64,000 nucleotides of DNA from Bactericera cockerelli (Eukaryota; Arthropoda; Insecta; Hemiptera; Triozidae): assembly GCA_024516035.1 (NCBI GenBank), contig CM044956.1, positions 26,075,101 through 26,139,100 of the forward strand. Direction: 5' to 3'. Positions 1 through 10,885 of the stretch are shown in pieces. The position numbers were made by a program, and so were the translations under genes. The first letter of the stretch is position 1. Each line of letters begins with the position of its first letter. The notes beneath the pieces were generated by a model that saw only the letters and a program-made list of their open reading frames with translations, did no database searches and was not told the origin of the DNA.

Positions 1-700
1 CTTCATTAAAAATTAAGATTGTGAAGAGATCTGAGCTGCCTGCCAATCCGGTGACAATCTCTAGGTCGATGTATGAACCTATCGCGGTGGACGAGAATGA
101 GGTTAACTTGTCCAATCAACCAAACAATACAGCACCTTCAGCAGCACATCCGACAACTCCCTCCCCTCCTCCCCACCTCCTGTTTTCATTCATGAAGTTG
201 TCAATTATCAACAAATGAAGGCCAATATTGGAACAGTTCTCCTTGAGACGGACTACACATCCAGAACCATCGCAAATGATACAGTAAAAATCATCCTCAA
301 AACTCCTGATGCCTATGGAACTCTTGTCAGACATTCACGCACAAATAACACCATCTTCCATACGTACCAGATCAAGCAGGACAGAGCATTCCGCGTTGTA
401 AGTAGACACATACATCACTTGATTCCAATCGAGGACATCAAAAATGAAATCGAAAGATCAGGCTTCAAAGTGAGGAATGTCATAAACATCAATCTGTTCT
501 ACGTCGATTTGGAACCAGCGAGCAATAACAAAGATATCTACAATCTCAGATACATTTTAAATATGAAAATTTCAGTTGAGTCTCCAAGGAAGTCCTCCAA
601 CATTGTGCAATGCACCGATGTCAGATGTACAATACGAGGCGTATTGCAATCGGCCATTCTTGTGTGTCAAGTATAGTCTAAACACAGCTCTGCAACGTGC
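1..700 (+). pseudogene. Decayed Jockey-like LINE gag (ORF1) fragment
   Basis: Forward-frame pieces give a proline-rich stretch (PSPPP), then PPVFIHEVVNYQQM, TIANDTVKI, VRHSRTNNTIFHTYQ, VVSRHIHHLIPIEDIK, KVRNVI, YVDLEPASNNKDIYNLRY and ESPRKSSNIVQC. That is the PRE_C2HC region of Jockey-type gag. A frame change near 185, an apparent internal deletion near 490 and another shift near 590 separate it from a degenerate zinc-knuckle stretch (AYCNRPFLCVK). It continues off the left edge of the window. Confidence 0.75.
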
Positions 701-822
701 ACGAAGCGTCGTATGTATACAATCCAGGCACTATCAATTCACAGTAGTGCTCAACGTATAGTCCTAACACAGCCGACGTGCACGAAAGTTCTGTATGTAT
801 AAATCCAGACTATCAATTCATC
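675..822. repeat. Imperfect 65-bp direct duplication
   Basis: The stretch from TAGTCTAAACACAG to ACTATCAATTCA at 675-740 recurs at about 759-822 with small changes. It follows the gag remnant directly. Confidence 0.6.
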
Positions 823-1009
823 AAACTCAGACTAAATCCTACCCCCGAGTCAACTCTGGATTTAAAATCCTGGATTTTCATTATAGTTTGGTAAGAATGG
901 ATATAAGTGCCCCTTTACAGCTATGGAAAATTATTTGGAACAGATTTTTCGATCGTCAGTAGTTCTCGAAATATTTTAATGTCTCGTTTATAATGGACAA
1001 TCTGTATGT

Positions 1010-1215
1010 GAACAAAATTTGTCAAAATCGTTCAATAGTTTCTGAGATTTGCGCGTTAAAAAAGAATGCATTTAATACACCGAGAGACAGACCAAAATCT
1101 ATGTTGCTCAGGAAGTTGTGATACGTAGAGAAATAGAAAGAAAAAAAAATCCAGCAATTTTGTTTTACAAAAAGAACACAATACCTCCGATTCTAATATT
1201 AGAAATTTCTCGAAG
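1010..1215 (+). repeat. Dispersed repeat family A, copy 1
   Basis: Shares with other copies CAAAATTTGTCAAAATCG, TTTCTGAGATTTGCGCG, AGACAGACCAAA, GTTGCTCAGGAAG and the terminal CTAATATTAGAAATTTCTCG. No coding potential is seen. Other copies lie near 2640, 24500, 45330, 46390 and 61960. Confidence 0.6.
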
Positions 1216-1964
1216 AAATATTTTAAAGATCTAATGCAAAAAAAAACCATCCGAAGTAATGTATTACACGGTTCCGGATCTCATACGTCTTCTGAGGGTA
1301 GGTTTTAGTGGTAAAAATCCCACACCCCAAGGAGTGTGGTGGCTGGGTGTTTTTAGAAGATCTTCCTATCATCAAAAAATAATAATAAATAAAAAACCCG
1401 ACATTTTTCACATAAAAAAGCTTTTATTAAGTATGATAAAATTCAAATGTAAATAATATGAACACAACAACTTTTAAAACATTATTACGATTACATTGAG
1501 AATACAAAAGAACATGAATAACTTTCTTACTAATACTGAAGTATCTTTAGCTTTTGACAGGGATCGGGGGTTTTTTTTTTTTTTTTTTTTTCATCTTCCA
1601 CAATCGATTTAAAATGTCAAAATTTGAGTACAATATATTACGAATTCATTTACGATGTTCAAAAAATTACTTAACAGCCTCAATTTGTAAACTGTGAAAA
1701 AGTCAGAGTAACTCAAGGCACATACAATTTATTTTAGGGAAACCTTTTTTCAGGGATTTTCAAAGTTTTGACTTTAGCAGGGGTGAGCCTCTATGGGTTC
1801 AATTTTGAAATATGAAATAGAACAACCCATATGACAATACAACTTTTCAAATACCCTAAAATTCTTAGTTCAAAACAGTGAATTTTGGCTTTCTGTCTAA
1901 AACAGGACCAATGTTAATAATAATATTGCCTTTTCTATACTGCCTGACTAGGACTAATAAGACC

Positions 1965-2100
1965 CATTATTCCAGCAGTAAGCCCAAGACATATTATTAT
2001 GTGGCCAAACCCAAATGGGAGGATAAGCCGGCTAGATTTCAAACCCTTGACCTGTGGATTACCAGTCAGACGCCTTGACCACTGAGGTACCTGGACAGAC
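1965..2100 (-). mobile_element. tRNA-derived SINE, type A
   Basis: In reverse it reads a tRNA-like head (TCCAGGTACCTCAGTGGTC, then a degenerate B box near GGGTTTGAAATC) followed by a body with CATAATAATATGTCTTGGGC and CTGCTGGAATAATGGG. The same element lies in the other orientation at 63836-64000, and the two agree from head to body. Confidence 0.7.
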
Positions 2101-2640
2101 AATGTTATGAACTATTGAGATTAAATTTTTTCAATATTTTTCTGTCTTTTGATTTTCTTCTTGAATTTATTTATACTCATTTATTAAAATGGACCTTCAC
2201 AAAATTACTGAGTCATCCATCCAGAAATAGTAATTTAGTTGAGACCTTGTAAATCCTAATTTAAGGTAATTTTTTACAAATTAACTAAAAAAAAAAAAAA
2301 AAAAAAAAAAAACAGAAAAAAATACACTGCCAATTATGGACAACACGATACTTCCTCGTAATTTTTAAATAAAAATTTCACTTTTTATTATCACTAGAAT
2401 CAGAGATTTTTTATTACTGAATCACATATATTTACAAAAGTTCTCAACCGAGTTTCTTCAAATTTATTTAATATGGTAGAGAACCGTTTTTCCTACATTC
2501 CAGATTCAACAAAAAATTATGTATCGGCAAGTCGTACACCTTATTTTTGCCCTTTTTGTCCAAAATTTCGGATTTTCTTTATTAAAAAATTTCATTAAAA
2601 TTGGGTGTACCGTTCACGAAATATAAGCCTATAAGTAAAA
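2101..2640. other. Non-genic AT-rich stretch with an A-run
   Basis: A run of A of about 23 at 2288-2310, then the sequence AATACACTGCCAATTATGG, which recurs near 36270 in UTP15 intron 6. No coding or RNA feature was recognised. Confidence 0.5.
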
Positions 2641-2945
2641 ATTAGAGGTAAGGTCTCTATTTCCAAGAACTGCTAGTGCTAAGTTGTTGAACTTGGGACC
2701 ATGAAAAATATGTCTCCTATATGTGTACAAAATATCGTGAAAATCCGTTCAGTAGTTTCTGAGATTTGCGCGTTACAAGGAATGTATTTAACAGACCGAC
2801 AGACAGACACAAAACCAAAGTTGCTCAGGAGGTTATGTAAAGTCCAGAAATATGAAAAACATTGAGATCTGAGCAAATAAATATTTTTTACAAAAACGAA
2901 CACAATACTTTCAATTTCTAATATTAGAAATTTATCGGAATTAGT
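2640..2945 (+). repeat. Dispersed repeat family A, copy 2
   Basis: A fuller copy with TGTGTACAAAATATCGTG, GTAGTTTCTGAGATTTGCGC, AACAGACCGACAGACAGAC, AAAGTTGCTCAGGAGG and the palindromic end TTTCTAATATTAGAAA. Confidence 0.7.
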
Positions 2946-3366
2946 ATTGAAAATACATCAATAAATTATAAATTTGGTCCTGTTTTAGACGTAATTTTTT
3001 AATAGATGTTCTAAGAATTTTATGTTCTTTTTCAGAGAACGTCTTATAGAAACCACTGTGTTTATATTACAAGAAACTAATGATTAGTATGTACGAGTAT
3101 TTAGTTACCTTTTATACGTACCAGTAGAATAAAAGTTACTAATTCAGAATTTTCAAAGACTGTCTCAAGTATTGAAATTATTTACAACTTAGATTTATAA
3201 AATGAATGGAAGCAACAAAAAAAATCCTTGGTGATACTATTTGGTATCTACCTTCATTAAAAATCCTGAATTTTGAAGAAATAGGTCTGGTTTAAATTCA
3301 GCTATCATTGTCAGGTTCATATTTTTTATGGATGGAAGATGATCCAAAGGGAACAGCCATTTGAGA

Positions 3367-3429
3367 TCATTTAGAAATATTCAAACTAAAGTCCATGTCG
3401 TCTCCATCAACTTTTTCCTGGACAATTTC
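3367..3429 (-). CDS. GMNN: Geminin terminal coding exon
   Basis: After acceptor TTTACAG it encodes EIVQEKVDGDDMDFSLNISK and TGA. The short acidic end fits geminin tails, and the phase is 0 from the previous exon. No polyadenylation site was identified with confidence. Confidence 0.75.
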   Translation of the reverse strand, partial: EIVQEKVDGDDMDFSLNISK

Positions 3430-6400
3430 CTGTAAAAAGTAAGATAGTTAACTTTAAAAATTAAATTTATGGAAGTTAATGTATTGTACATAGGGTGTGC
3501 AAAGACATAACTATTAAGACCAATTATGACCATCCTACTAGACGTAGCTCAAGAACGGCTCATCGAATTTCGCGATCAATGTGTCAAATGAAAGATAAAA
3601 CCCTTGCAAAAACATTCTCTCTTTGAGTTGATAGGTCGCCACGACAAATTTCGAGAAAAAATGTCATTCAGGTCAGAAAAGGTAAATATTTTTCTTTACC
3701 CATCCATTTTATGTCCTTTCTCGATGTAGCTCAAGAACGGCTCATCAGAATTTCGTGATTGATATATCAAATGAAAGGTTGAAACCTTGCTTAAAACTTT
3801 CTCGTTTTTAGTTGATACGCCGCCACTGTGGCGCCGTCACGACAAATTTCGAGAAATAATGTCATTTTTTGTGTCACACATCAATTTTTTGTCCTTACGC
3901 CGTGTAGTTTAACCCTAGAGATATTCCCTGATCGAAATGGACCTAAAAGTGAAATTTCAGGTTTCTCGGACAATCTGTGTGGATTTGACAACTTTATTAT
4001 TTAGGTATGTCTAATTGGTCTTGGAATAGGGAATTATTTTGGGGCCCGTGCCCCCCTAACTCACTGATATCATTTTTTACGGGATAAGGTATAATGAAAT
4101 TTGAGAAACAACGCTTGCCGAAAAAAACTATATCTGGGCATGCACTGCACCAAACATTAAGACTCCATACATGTTAGCCATCAACTTCTCTCATCCAATG
4201 AGGGTTCCGTACATACAAACTTCAGGCACGGACTCGTGTGATGACTCACGCGCACGGAAATGAACGCATTTCAGAGGTTATTCGTCTGCTATGGGAAAAA
4301 ATCGCAGAAAGTTCATTTTTTTGCATGGTTTGCTAATTTTCTTCTTTTATCTAAAAGAAAAAAATAGGGGGTCGAATTTAAATTTCTGGACTCTTGGTCT
4401 TTTGAAACTGAAACCAGATACCAGAAAAAGCTATTTCAAAACCGCGAAAAACGAACGCAAAAATCTCTAAAGCATTTTAAACTTGTCGAAACGGAAAAAA
4501 TTGGATACGAATTTGTGATGTCAGATTTACCCAGTTTTTAGTCTACACGTTCTAATAGGGCTTTTTCTACTAATTTCATTGTGTCCTGCGCTTCGGACAG
4601 CGCAGCGTTACACTTACAGTCAATGTTTCGACTAGCTCAGTAGCTTCCTGCATCATGGTTTTGACTATTTCATTCTCTTCTTCTAACAATTTGACTTTAC
4701 TGTGAAGTGTTTTATTCTCTTTGAGCGCCTCTTCAAGTGCCAGGCGACGTTTCTCTGCCACTTGTTCCCAGTAATTCTCTGAAGGTGCATCTGAAAAGTA
4801 TAATTTTATTATTATTTTTCTGCTCTGTACTTAAATGTTTGGGGTCCACTCATTCCTCGCGAGGAAAAATGAGTAGCTGCTTCAATTTAAAAAGCGATCC
4901 ATGGCGGAATTATGGGCAAAAAAAATGTTAAAATATTCAAAGAAAAGGAAAAAGTCCTACAATTCTACGCTAGTCACTAATTTGTGATATAACAACACAA
5001 AGAAACTCATTTATGTAACACAATTCAAAGCATTTTAAACAATCAGAACGCGCTCATGAAAAAGTTCCTTCAAATCATCAAATCAGCCAAACCAGCACAG
5101 CATTATACAGGGTGATTCAGAAAAGTACCGTCAAACGTTAACCACATATTCTATGGGCTAGTTAAGGAGGGGTCAACTCTATTAAAGAAAGTGCGCAAAT
5201 GCCTCCTAACGGAGGTACACGCCCCTTAAGGTGTTTTTAAACAATCGAAATTTTCATTTTACGGCTTACCTATTTGGGATATCGCAATGTGGTAAAAAAA
5301 TCACTCTCAATACTAGATAGCACCTTTCTTTTGGCACAAAATTTAACACCATTCCAATGTCAGGGGCGGTCTCAGGAGGGTCAGATGGTAGAAAAAAGGT
5401 TCTAACTTTTTAGTCGTTGCTTGTAATTGAATTTGGTTTTCACCCTATTAAAACGTCTGTCATTGTCTACAAAAATGTTCTGGATAATTTTTTTCTCTAA
5501 CCAACACAAACGCTTGAAAATTGAAATTGAAGATTTTAAAACCGCATTAAGTTTTGAAACCTATGCAACTAGCAGACAATTTTAGAACAAGAATTTTCAG
5601 CCAATTCATTATTTAACAAAGAAATACACCTGGAATATTTGAACGTGTTCGTCAATCTTTTCGAAGGCGTATGGAGGTCTGCATTGAAGCCAGAGGAGCC
5701 CATGTGGAACATTTGCTGTAAATCTTATTTCGGCTTAAGCCCTTCAATTTCGATTTTCAAGCGTTTGTGTTGGTTTGAGAAAAAAAATATTCAGAACATT
5801 TTTGTAGACAATGACAGACGTTTTAATAGGGTGAAAACCAAATTCAATTACAAGCAACGACTAAAAAGTTAGAACCTTTTTTCTACCATCTGACCCTCCT
5901 GAGACCGCCCCTGACATTGGAATGGTGTTAAATTTTGTGCCAAAAGAAGGGTGCTATCTAGTATTGAGAGTGATTTTTTTACCACATTGCGATATCCCAA
6001 ATAGGTAAGCCGTAAAATGAAAATTTCGATTGTTTAAAAACACCTTAAGGGGCGTGTACCTCCGTTAGGAGGCATTTGCGCACTTTCTTTAATAGAGTTG
6101 ACCCCTCCTTAACTAGCCCATAGAATATGTGGTTAACGTTTGACGGTACTTTTCTGAATCACCCTGTATATCAGCACATCAACTTAAAGTATCAATTATG
6201 TGCTTGATGTAACAATCCGATAATGAATCCATCGCTGAAATTGTCGAATACCTCCAGTCAGGGATGAGCGATTGCAAATTAATTTATCTGTGCACAAACT
6301 CTAACACCCGTATTTATGAATAAATATAAGCACGTTCTCAAAAGTTAAGCACAGGATCCGTTGGTTCTAATCCCACCCAGTGCATGAATTTTTCCTCATT

Positions 6401-7083
6401 AATTTGAGTTTGTGACCACATAATAAGACTCTGAAGGTTAGGTGGTAGAAAATGTTTTGAGCATTAACCTCGCCTGGTGGTTACCTACTACTGAAGAGTG
6501 TTATTATTATTATAACAGTATGGAGATTAATACTAATAAGAGGAAACCTTTATATCTTATGTGATAAATTTTTTCTTGATAGAAAACAACAAAGTGCGTG
6601 ATTTTTTTTTTAAAAATCATTTAATAAAACTTAGGTGCTGGAAAACATGTGCCTCCTGTTCAGTATTAATAGCAATACTGTTGGTTAATAGTATGGAGTT
6701 CAATACTAAGCAGAAGAAACCTTTTGAACTTATTCTGTTTATTTTATATTGATAGAAAACAAAGCGTAAGATTTAAAAAAAAAACATATGCTGTTTTCTA
6801 TCAATAAAATAATTACCGAATAAGTTAAAAAGGTTTCTTCTGTTTAGTATTAATCACCATACTGTTACTTTTCTATCAAAATAAATCTTAGTTTTTTTTT
6901 TAAAATTAAAAAGTTCAATTTTTTTTATCTACTTCATAATCTATGTGCAAAATTAAAGGATCCTTACCAGTAGTGAGATCATTTTTCATAGAGGCAATAG
7001 CATTTGATCCTTTGTCAGCTTTATTTTTAGAACTTTGAGTAGTGGCTTTGGCAAGAGATGTATCATTGTCCACAGTAACATCT
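3367..7083 (-). CDS. GMNN: Geminin, 3-prime part of the gene (three coding exons)
   Basis: Geminin binds and inhibits the licensing factor CDT1 in S/G2/M (family knowledge). The exons 7083-6968, 4790-4618 and 3429-3367 join in phase and encode about 117 residues to the stop. The middle exon carries the family hallmark around NYWEQVAEKRRLALEEALKE (human YWKEVAEKRRKALYEALKE) followed by a coiled coil (KLLEEENEIV, ATELVETL). The last exon gives a short acidic tail, VDGDDMDFSLNISK. The N-terminal part with the destruction box is not in these exons. The introns hold SINE, satellite and foldback DNA. The gene lies downstream of UTP15 on the same strand. Confidence 0.85.
3535..3900. repeat. Satellite-like tandem units in the flank of geminin
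   Basis: About two units of roughly 190 bp, each with GTAGCTCAAGAACGGCTCAT, TCGTGAT or TCGCGATCAAT, CAAATGAAAG, GAGTTGATAGGTCG and ACAAATTTCGAGAAA. It lies in the intron between the last two geminin exons. The same units occur at 32595-32960. Confidence 0.75.
4618..4790 (-). CDS. GMNN: Geminin coiled-coil exon
   Basis: Reads APSENYWEQVAEKRRLALEE on into a leucine-rich heptad region ending LVETLT at donor GTAAGT; the acceptor is TTTTCAG. The WxxVAEKRRxALxEALKEN block is diagnostic of geminin rather than of a generic coiled coil. The 173 nt keep phase with both neighbours. Confidence 0.9.
4822..4935 (+). repeat. SINE type B body fragment in a geminin intron
   Basis: CTGCTCTGTACTTAAATG, GGGTCCACTCATTCCTCG and GAGGAAAAATGAGTAGCTGC match, in reverse, the SINE at 59320-59480. 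The tRNA-like head is missing. It begins about 30 bp upstream of the coiled-coil exon acceptor. Confidence 0.7.
5108..6166. mobile_element. Foldback element, CAGGG/TA family
   Basis: Arms of about 430 bp (5108-5535 and 5740-6166) are near-perfect reverse complements, from CAGGGTGATTCAGAAAAG outward to CCAACACAAACGCTTG inside, around a spacer of about 200 bp. Flanking dinucleotides are TA on both sides (5106-5107, 6167-6168). There is no ORF worth calling. It sits in the intron between geminin exons 6968 and 4790. Confidence 0.85.
6518..6868. repeat. Inverted-repeat cluster
   Basis: Three variants of a motif around CAGTATGGAGATTAATACTAA followed by AGAAACCTTTT and TTGATAGAAAACA. The units at about 6689-6760 and 6790-6866 face each other as arms of a hairpin, and a third is at 6518-6580. 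Confidence 0.65.
6968..7083 (-). CDS. GMNN: Geminin exon upstream of the coiled coil
   Basis: After acceptor TTTCAG the frame reads DVTVDNDTSLAKATTQ to ASMKNDLTT and stops at donor GTAAGG. It begins with one base of a codon and ends with one base that joins the next exon to give D-APSENYW. The stretch is hydrophilic linker-like sequence with no motif of its own. The assignment rests on phase, splice signals and position. Confidence 0.7.
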
Positions 7084-7194
7084 CTGAAACAATTTTTTTA
7101 TGAATAATTTCTTTTTTACATGATTGGACCGGTGTTTTATAATCATTTAATAAGTCCGGTTAGTGGGTGATTATTGACGAAGCTAGTCCTATTT

Positions 7195-7360
7195 GCAAAT
7201 GTCAATAATTCAATATACAGGGTGTCTCATTTTAAGTGTATCAGCGCTATTACTCGGCCCCTATCGGATATAAAAAAAAAACCATTATGATATTATTCTC
7301 ATAGATCATAGATCAAAGGGGGCATGTTATGGTAACCTTTGGAGAGATATTTAGTCATAA
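7195..7360 (+). repeat. CAGGG-type element end
   Basis: TATACAGGGTGTCTCATTTT opens a block containing TACTCGGCCCCTATCGG and CATAGATCAAAGGGGG. The latter also occurs near 41310. No partner end was found close by, so this looks like one end of a truncated copy. Confidence 0.5.
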
Positions 7361-7361
7361 C

Positions 7362-7810
7362 ATACCCTATTATGTTTAGTTTTAGAAAAAAGAAAGTTAA
7401 TTTATATTAGTTTAAAAATCACGGAACTCAAGACACACAAAGCTCAAAAAACACTTCTGAATCATGATGGAAAATTCAAAGTTGGCTGAATTTTAACAGA
7501 ATTGGAACGTAATTTGAGGTATAAATACACTGCCCTGGGATGTTTCAGAAAAGGAAAATGATCATTCACAATGGTCGGTCGGTGTGAACTCTTATGTGAA
7601 TGGGGTTCCGGGGTCAGAGGGACTTCGTGAGGAAAAATGAGAGATGCTGTAATGAAAGCAGCAACCAATGGTGTAATTATGGACAAAAAATACAAAAGGA
7701 GAAATACTCAATGCTAATGACAAATATTTTGATTTTTTTTAAAAGTAAAATTAAAAATATTATTTTTGAGTTTATCACAATCATGAAATCAAAAACATAA
7801 TAAAAAGAGC
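7362..7810 (+). repeat. Dispersed repeat family B, copy 1
   Basis: About 440 bp closely similar to 36762-37215, from TACCCTATTATGTTTAGTTT to ATCACAATCATGA. Its middle contains CGTGAGGAAAAATGAGAG followed by GAAAGCAGCAACCA, which is also the body of SINE type B. Confidence 0.75.
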
Positions 7811-7969
7811 CGAGAATGAATGGGTAAAACTCGAACATCCAACCAAACAATTAGATGTAAATCAAATGCTTAGAAATAAGCCATATTATAATTGCAAAAA
7901 AATACCCTTGCTTCTTAAAATCAAAAGAAAATGTGACAATTTAGTGTGCATTTATCCAATAATGCCACC

Positions 7970-8975
7970 TACTTTGAAACCGAATTAGCATGTAAGAATG
8001 TTCGGTTACTGTGTGACTCTAATACTTTCAGTAAAAATGAACGTCTGTCTATACATTGATGGATCGGTCGAACCCTTGAAGCAAATAAGTAGTTGTAGTT
8101 GCTATGACGAAACAAAATAGACCGAGTTACCAGTTCATGGCAAGTAGAAATCTTAGCGCTTTGTGAAGTAATGAAATATTTAATATCCAATAATTTTTCA
8201 CATAAAAAAATTATAATTTTTACAGATTCAATGAGCAGTGTTGAAAGTTTAAAAACTAATTCTTGGAAAAATAATAACATTAATATTACACTAGAAATCA
8301 AAACAATGTATTTACAACTGATAACAAGAGAAAACATGGTAAAAATAGTTTGGATTCCAGGTCACCAAGGAATAAAGGGAAATGAAATAGCAGACAGCAT
8401 GGCCCGCCAATATTTAACCAACGGTCAACTGCACTTAGGTGAAATATACGATAGTGAGGAAATATTTATTAATAATATAAGAACAAAATTGGAAGAAAAG
8501 TTTATGAAGTGATTTGCAGAAAGAGGGCTAACAATAGGGAAATCATTTTGTATGGGGAAAGAACTATTTCCAAAACCACTTGGTTTGATGAGAAAATGTG
8601 GCGTGGCCTAATAGTCAAAATAACAAGATTAAGATGTGGACATGGAACTTGGCCTACCTACCTTTATAGAATGGGTATTAATAATGATCCCCTTTGTGCC
8701 TGTGGTGAGGAGGGAGATATTGATCATAATGATATTGGGCTGTAAGCTAAGAAATCGAGAACTTTTGTATAAGAACTTAGTTAAGAATGTCGATACTTTT
8801 CCGATTAATGTGTCCTTTCTGACAACAAGAAATAATTGTATTAAAATACTGTATTGTTATATTTTAAAAGAGAAAATCAATATATAGGTAACACATCAAG
8901 AAACAATGTACTTAGTTTATAAGATGTATGTTAATTTATTTGATATTTTTTAGTAATATTGTAAATAATAAAGAA
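7970..8975 (+). pseudogene. 3-prime end of a LINE ORF2: RNase H domain and zinc-knuckle tail
   Basis: YIDGS near 8055 and FTDSMSSVES at 8218 are RNase H catalytic-Asp motifs, and IVWIPGHQGIKGNEIADSMA at 8347 is the LINE RNase H signature. After a frame change near 8510 follows WFDEKMW and LRCGHGTWPTYLYRMG with a CxC...H tail. A second shift near 8730 leads to LRNRELLYKNLVKN and a stop at about 8887, then an AATAAAG tail. This layout fits RNase-H-bearing clades (I, R1 or Loa). The reverse transcriptase part is absent. Confidence 0.75.
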
Positions 8976-8984
8976 ATCGAAGTT

Positions 8985-9117
8985 TGCTCAAGGGTGTAGT
9001 GTTGTTTTGAGACTATTATTTTAAACATAGAAAATTGACGTTTTTGATATCAGTTGTTTTTAATCCTTCCAACACTTGACGACTATTTTTACACGAAGTG
9101 TTTTTTTTGGGGGATTT
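8985..9117 (+). repeat. Solo arm of the 44.4-kb foldback
   Basis: AGGGTGTAGTGTTGTTTTGA, ATTGACGTTTTTGATATCAG and TTACACGAAGTGTTTTTTTT match the right arm of the foldback at 44379-44898 with divergence and a short deletion. Confidence 0.75.
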
Positions 9118-9220
9118 ATTACTCTATAATAAAAATGGTACAGTCATACTAATTACTGTACATACTATTACGAATTACGGTACATACTAATTAATCTCAA
9201 GAACCGGTACTTTATGGGAC

Positions 9221-9984
9221 GACACCTGATTCCGTCCCGCGAGTTTTTTTCCTCAGGTAGTCGATACTGGATTCCGTCCCGAACCTCTCAGGTCAATCGC
9301 TGGATTCTGTCCCGTCACTTAGCTTATGTACCTATGTACTATGTACAAACAATAAGTACCTGGTACTTTTTGGTTTGCCATTTCTTTCTCCAACAGAAGT
9401 AAATGATTTCTTTACAGACGATTTGATGTCTATTATGCCAAATAATGACAATATTGCAAAGTTTTGTGATTACGTTTTAGAAAATTACTCCCGAAATGTG
9501 GGCTGAGTACACAGCCACAACTACTAGAACCACAAATGCTTGTGAGTCGTTCCATTCTAGACTCAATTCGCTCATTACTTCTCCTCATCCTAACATATTC
9601 AAACCGATTGACATTTTGTTGGGTTTTCAATCAGAAACTCAGTGTAAAATAAATCAAAGAACTGATGTTAAGAGGCAGATAATAGTTTAAAAAAAAGCGA
9701 TTTCTTGATTTGCTTATGAAAAAAATGGACCAAGGAATACTTACCCGAAAGGAGTTTGTAGCTCAAGTGTCCATGTAATTTTACCCTTGTTTTTTTGTGC
9801 TTTTTTACGTGATTGAAAATAAAACATATTAAAAATATTGAATACATAATTTATGTGTTTATTTATGTAATAGGACGACTATGGGACGAATCGGTATTGA
9901 ACCTACGATGAGCACGGAATCTGGTATTGAAAGTATTGACGGGACGGAATAAATGAAAAAAGGTACATGGGACGGAACGGTGTC
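9221..9984 (+). mobile_element. MULE-type transposon remnant with iterated subterminal motif
   Basis: One end has GACACCTGATTCCGTCCC and further copies of GGATTCCGTCCC. The other has the inverse GGGACGGAACGGTGTC and more GGGACGGA, so ends and subterminal repeats are inverted. The interior encodes the C-terminal part of a MULE/FLYWCH-associated transposase. No target duplication was established. Confidence 0.6.
9385..9778 (+). pseudogene. MULE transposase C-terminal fragment
   Basis: Reading across frame slips near 9490 and 9690 gives TEVNDFFTDDLMSIMP, then EMWAEYTATTTRTTNACESF, HSRLNSLITSPHPNIFKPID, KRFLDLLMKKMDQGIL and FVAQVSM with TAA at about 9778. The RTTNxCESxHxxLN...HPNI pattern is typical of MULE-type transposase proteins. 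The catalytic core upstream is missing. Confidence 0.65.
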
Positions 9985-10009
9985 TCCACTTTATGAGTAC
10001 AGTAATTAC

Positions 10010-10620
10010 TCGTCCCATCTCTAATTGTGATTGGCACAAATAACTTAATAAAAATGAAAATATTGGGCAGTAGTTATCAGAACTTACTTCATATTTCACC
10101 AGCAACTAAATTTTCTTTATCTACTGCTGATGTGCAAAGTTGGGAATCTACGAGTACGCTCTACTTTCTTCTGAACCTGAGGTCCTGGATTGAATAAATA
10201 AAAAAAAACATGCAATATGTATAAGCTCAAACAATGTACAGAATCTAAAATTTAAATATTTAGTCCCCACTCCAGCTTTCGTAATTGATAGTAGTAACCC
10301 AAAAAACTATTTGAAAAGTTCGGGCCCCTATCTAAAAGTTTAAACCAATGAAGTTAGTGATTTGGCCCAGTTACCTTGGTATAAACCAAATCTGATATAG
10401 AACACCATTTAGTTGTTTAAATAGATATGTATATTCAAGTAGAAAATCATCATGTAGACACCAAATTGGCTTATTATAAAATAATGAAAGGCCTATAACA
10501 TTCATGTTGTTTTTTTCAGATCCGAATCTTTGTTAAATTAGAAATTGAGGTTATTTTATTTATATGTGATCTTCTGCTTTTACACTGTCTTACCGCTCAA
10601 GCAGGTGACGTTGTTCAACT
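10010..10620. other. Unassigned AT-rich DNA
   Basis: Minus-strand splice-like signals flank 10095-10180 (donor GTAAGT at the low end), but all frames there are stopped. Nothing else was recognised. Confidence 0.4.
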
Positions 10621-10629
10621 CATGTTGAG

Positions 10630-10885
10630 ATGGGTTTGGTTTTGGCATATTTTTACGCTGATGCCTTCTAACGCAACGATCTATTTGATTAACGCCCTGG
10701 ATCAGGATGGGGGTTTAACCCATTGCGGAATCACCCGGCTCCACATTGATTCACCGCTAGGTAGGCCGGAAATGCCAGCCCAATGTACGAATTTATGTGT
10801 GAAAACTCAGCTCTGACCAGGGATCGACTCAGATCTCTGGACTATGGAGTAGTCACAACATTCGCCACGGAGGCTGGTTAAGTAT
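10630..10885 (-). mobile_element. SINE type C, degenerate copy
   Basis: In reverse: CCTCCGTGGCGAATGTTGTG, CTCCATAGTCCAGAGATC and GATCCCTGGTCAGAGCTG form the tRNA-like head, followed by the body (CATTGGGCTGGCATTTCCGG, CCGGGTGATTCCGC). It matches the better copy at 32035-32280. Confidence 0.6.

Noticed and set aside
10095..10180. Possible middle exon of geminin on the minus strand with AG and GTAAGT signals and length 2 mod 3.
   Set aside because: The required frame contains TAA and TGA, and the other frames are stopped too.
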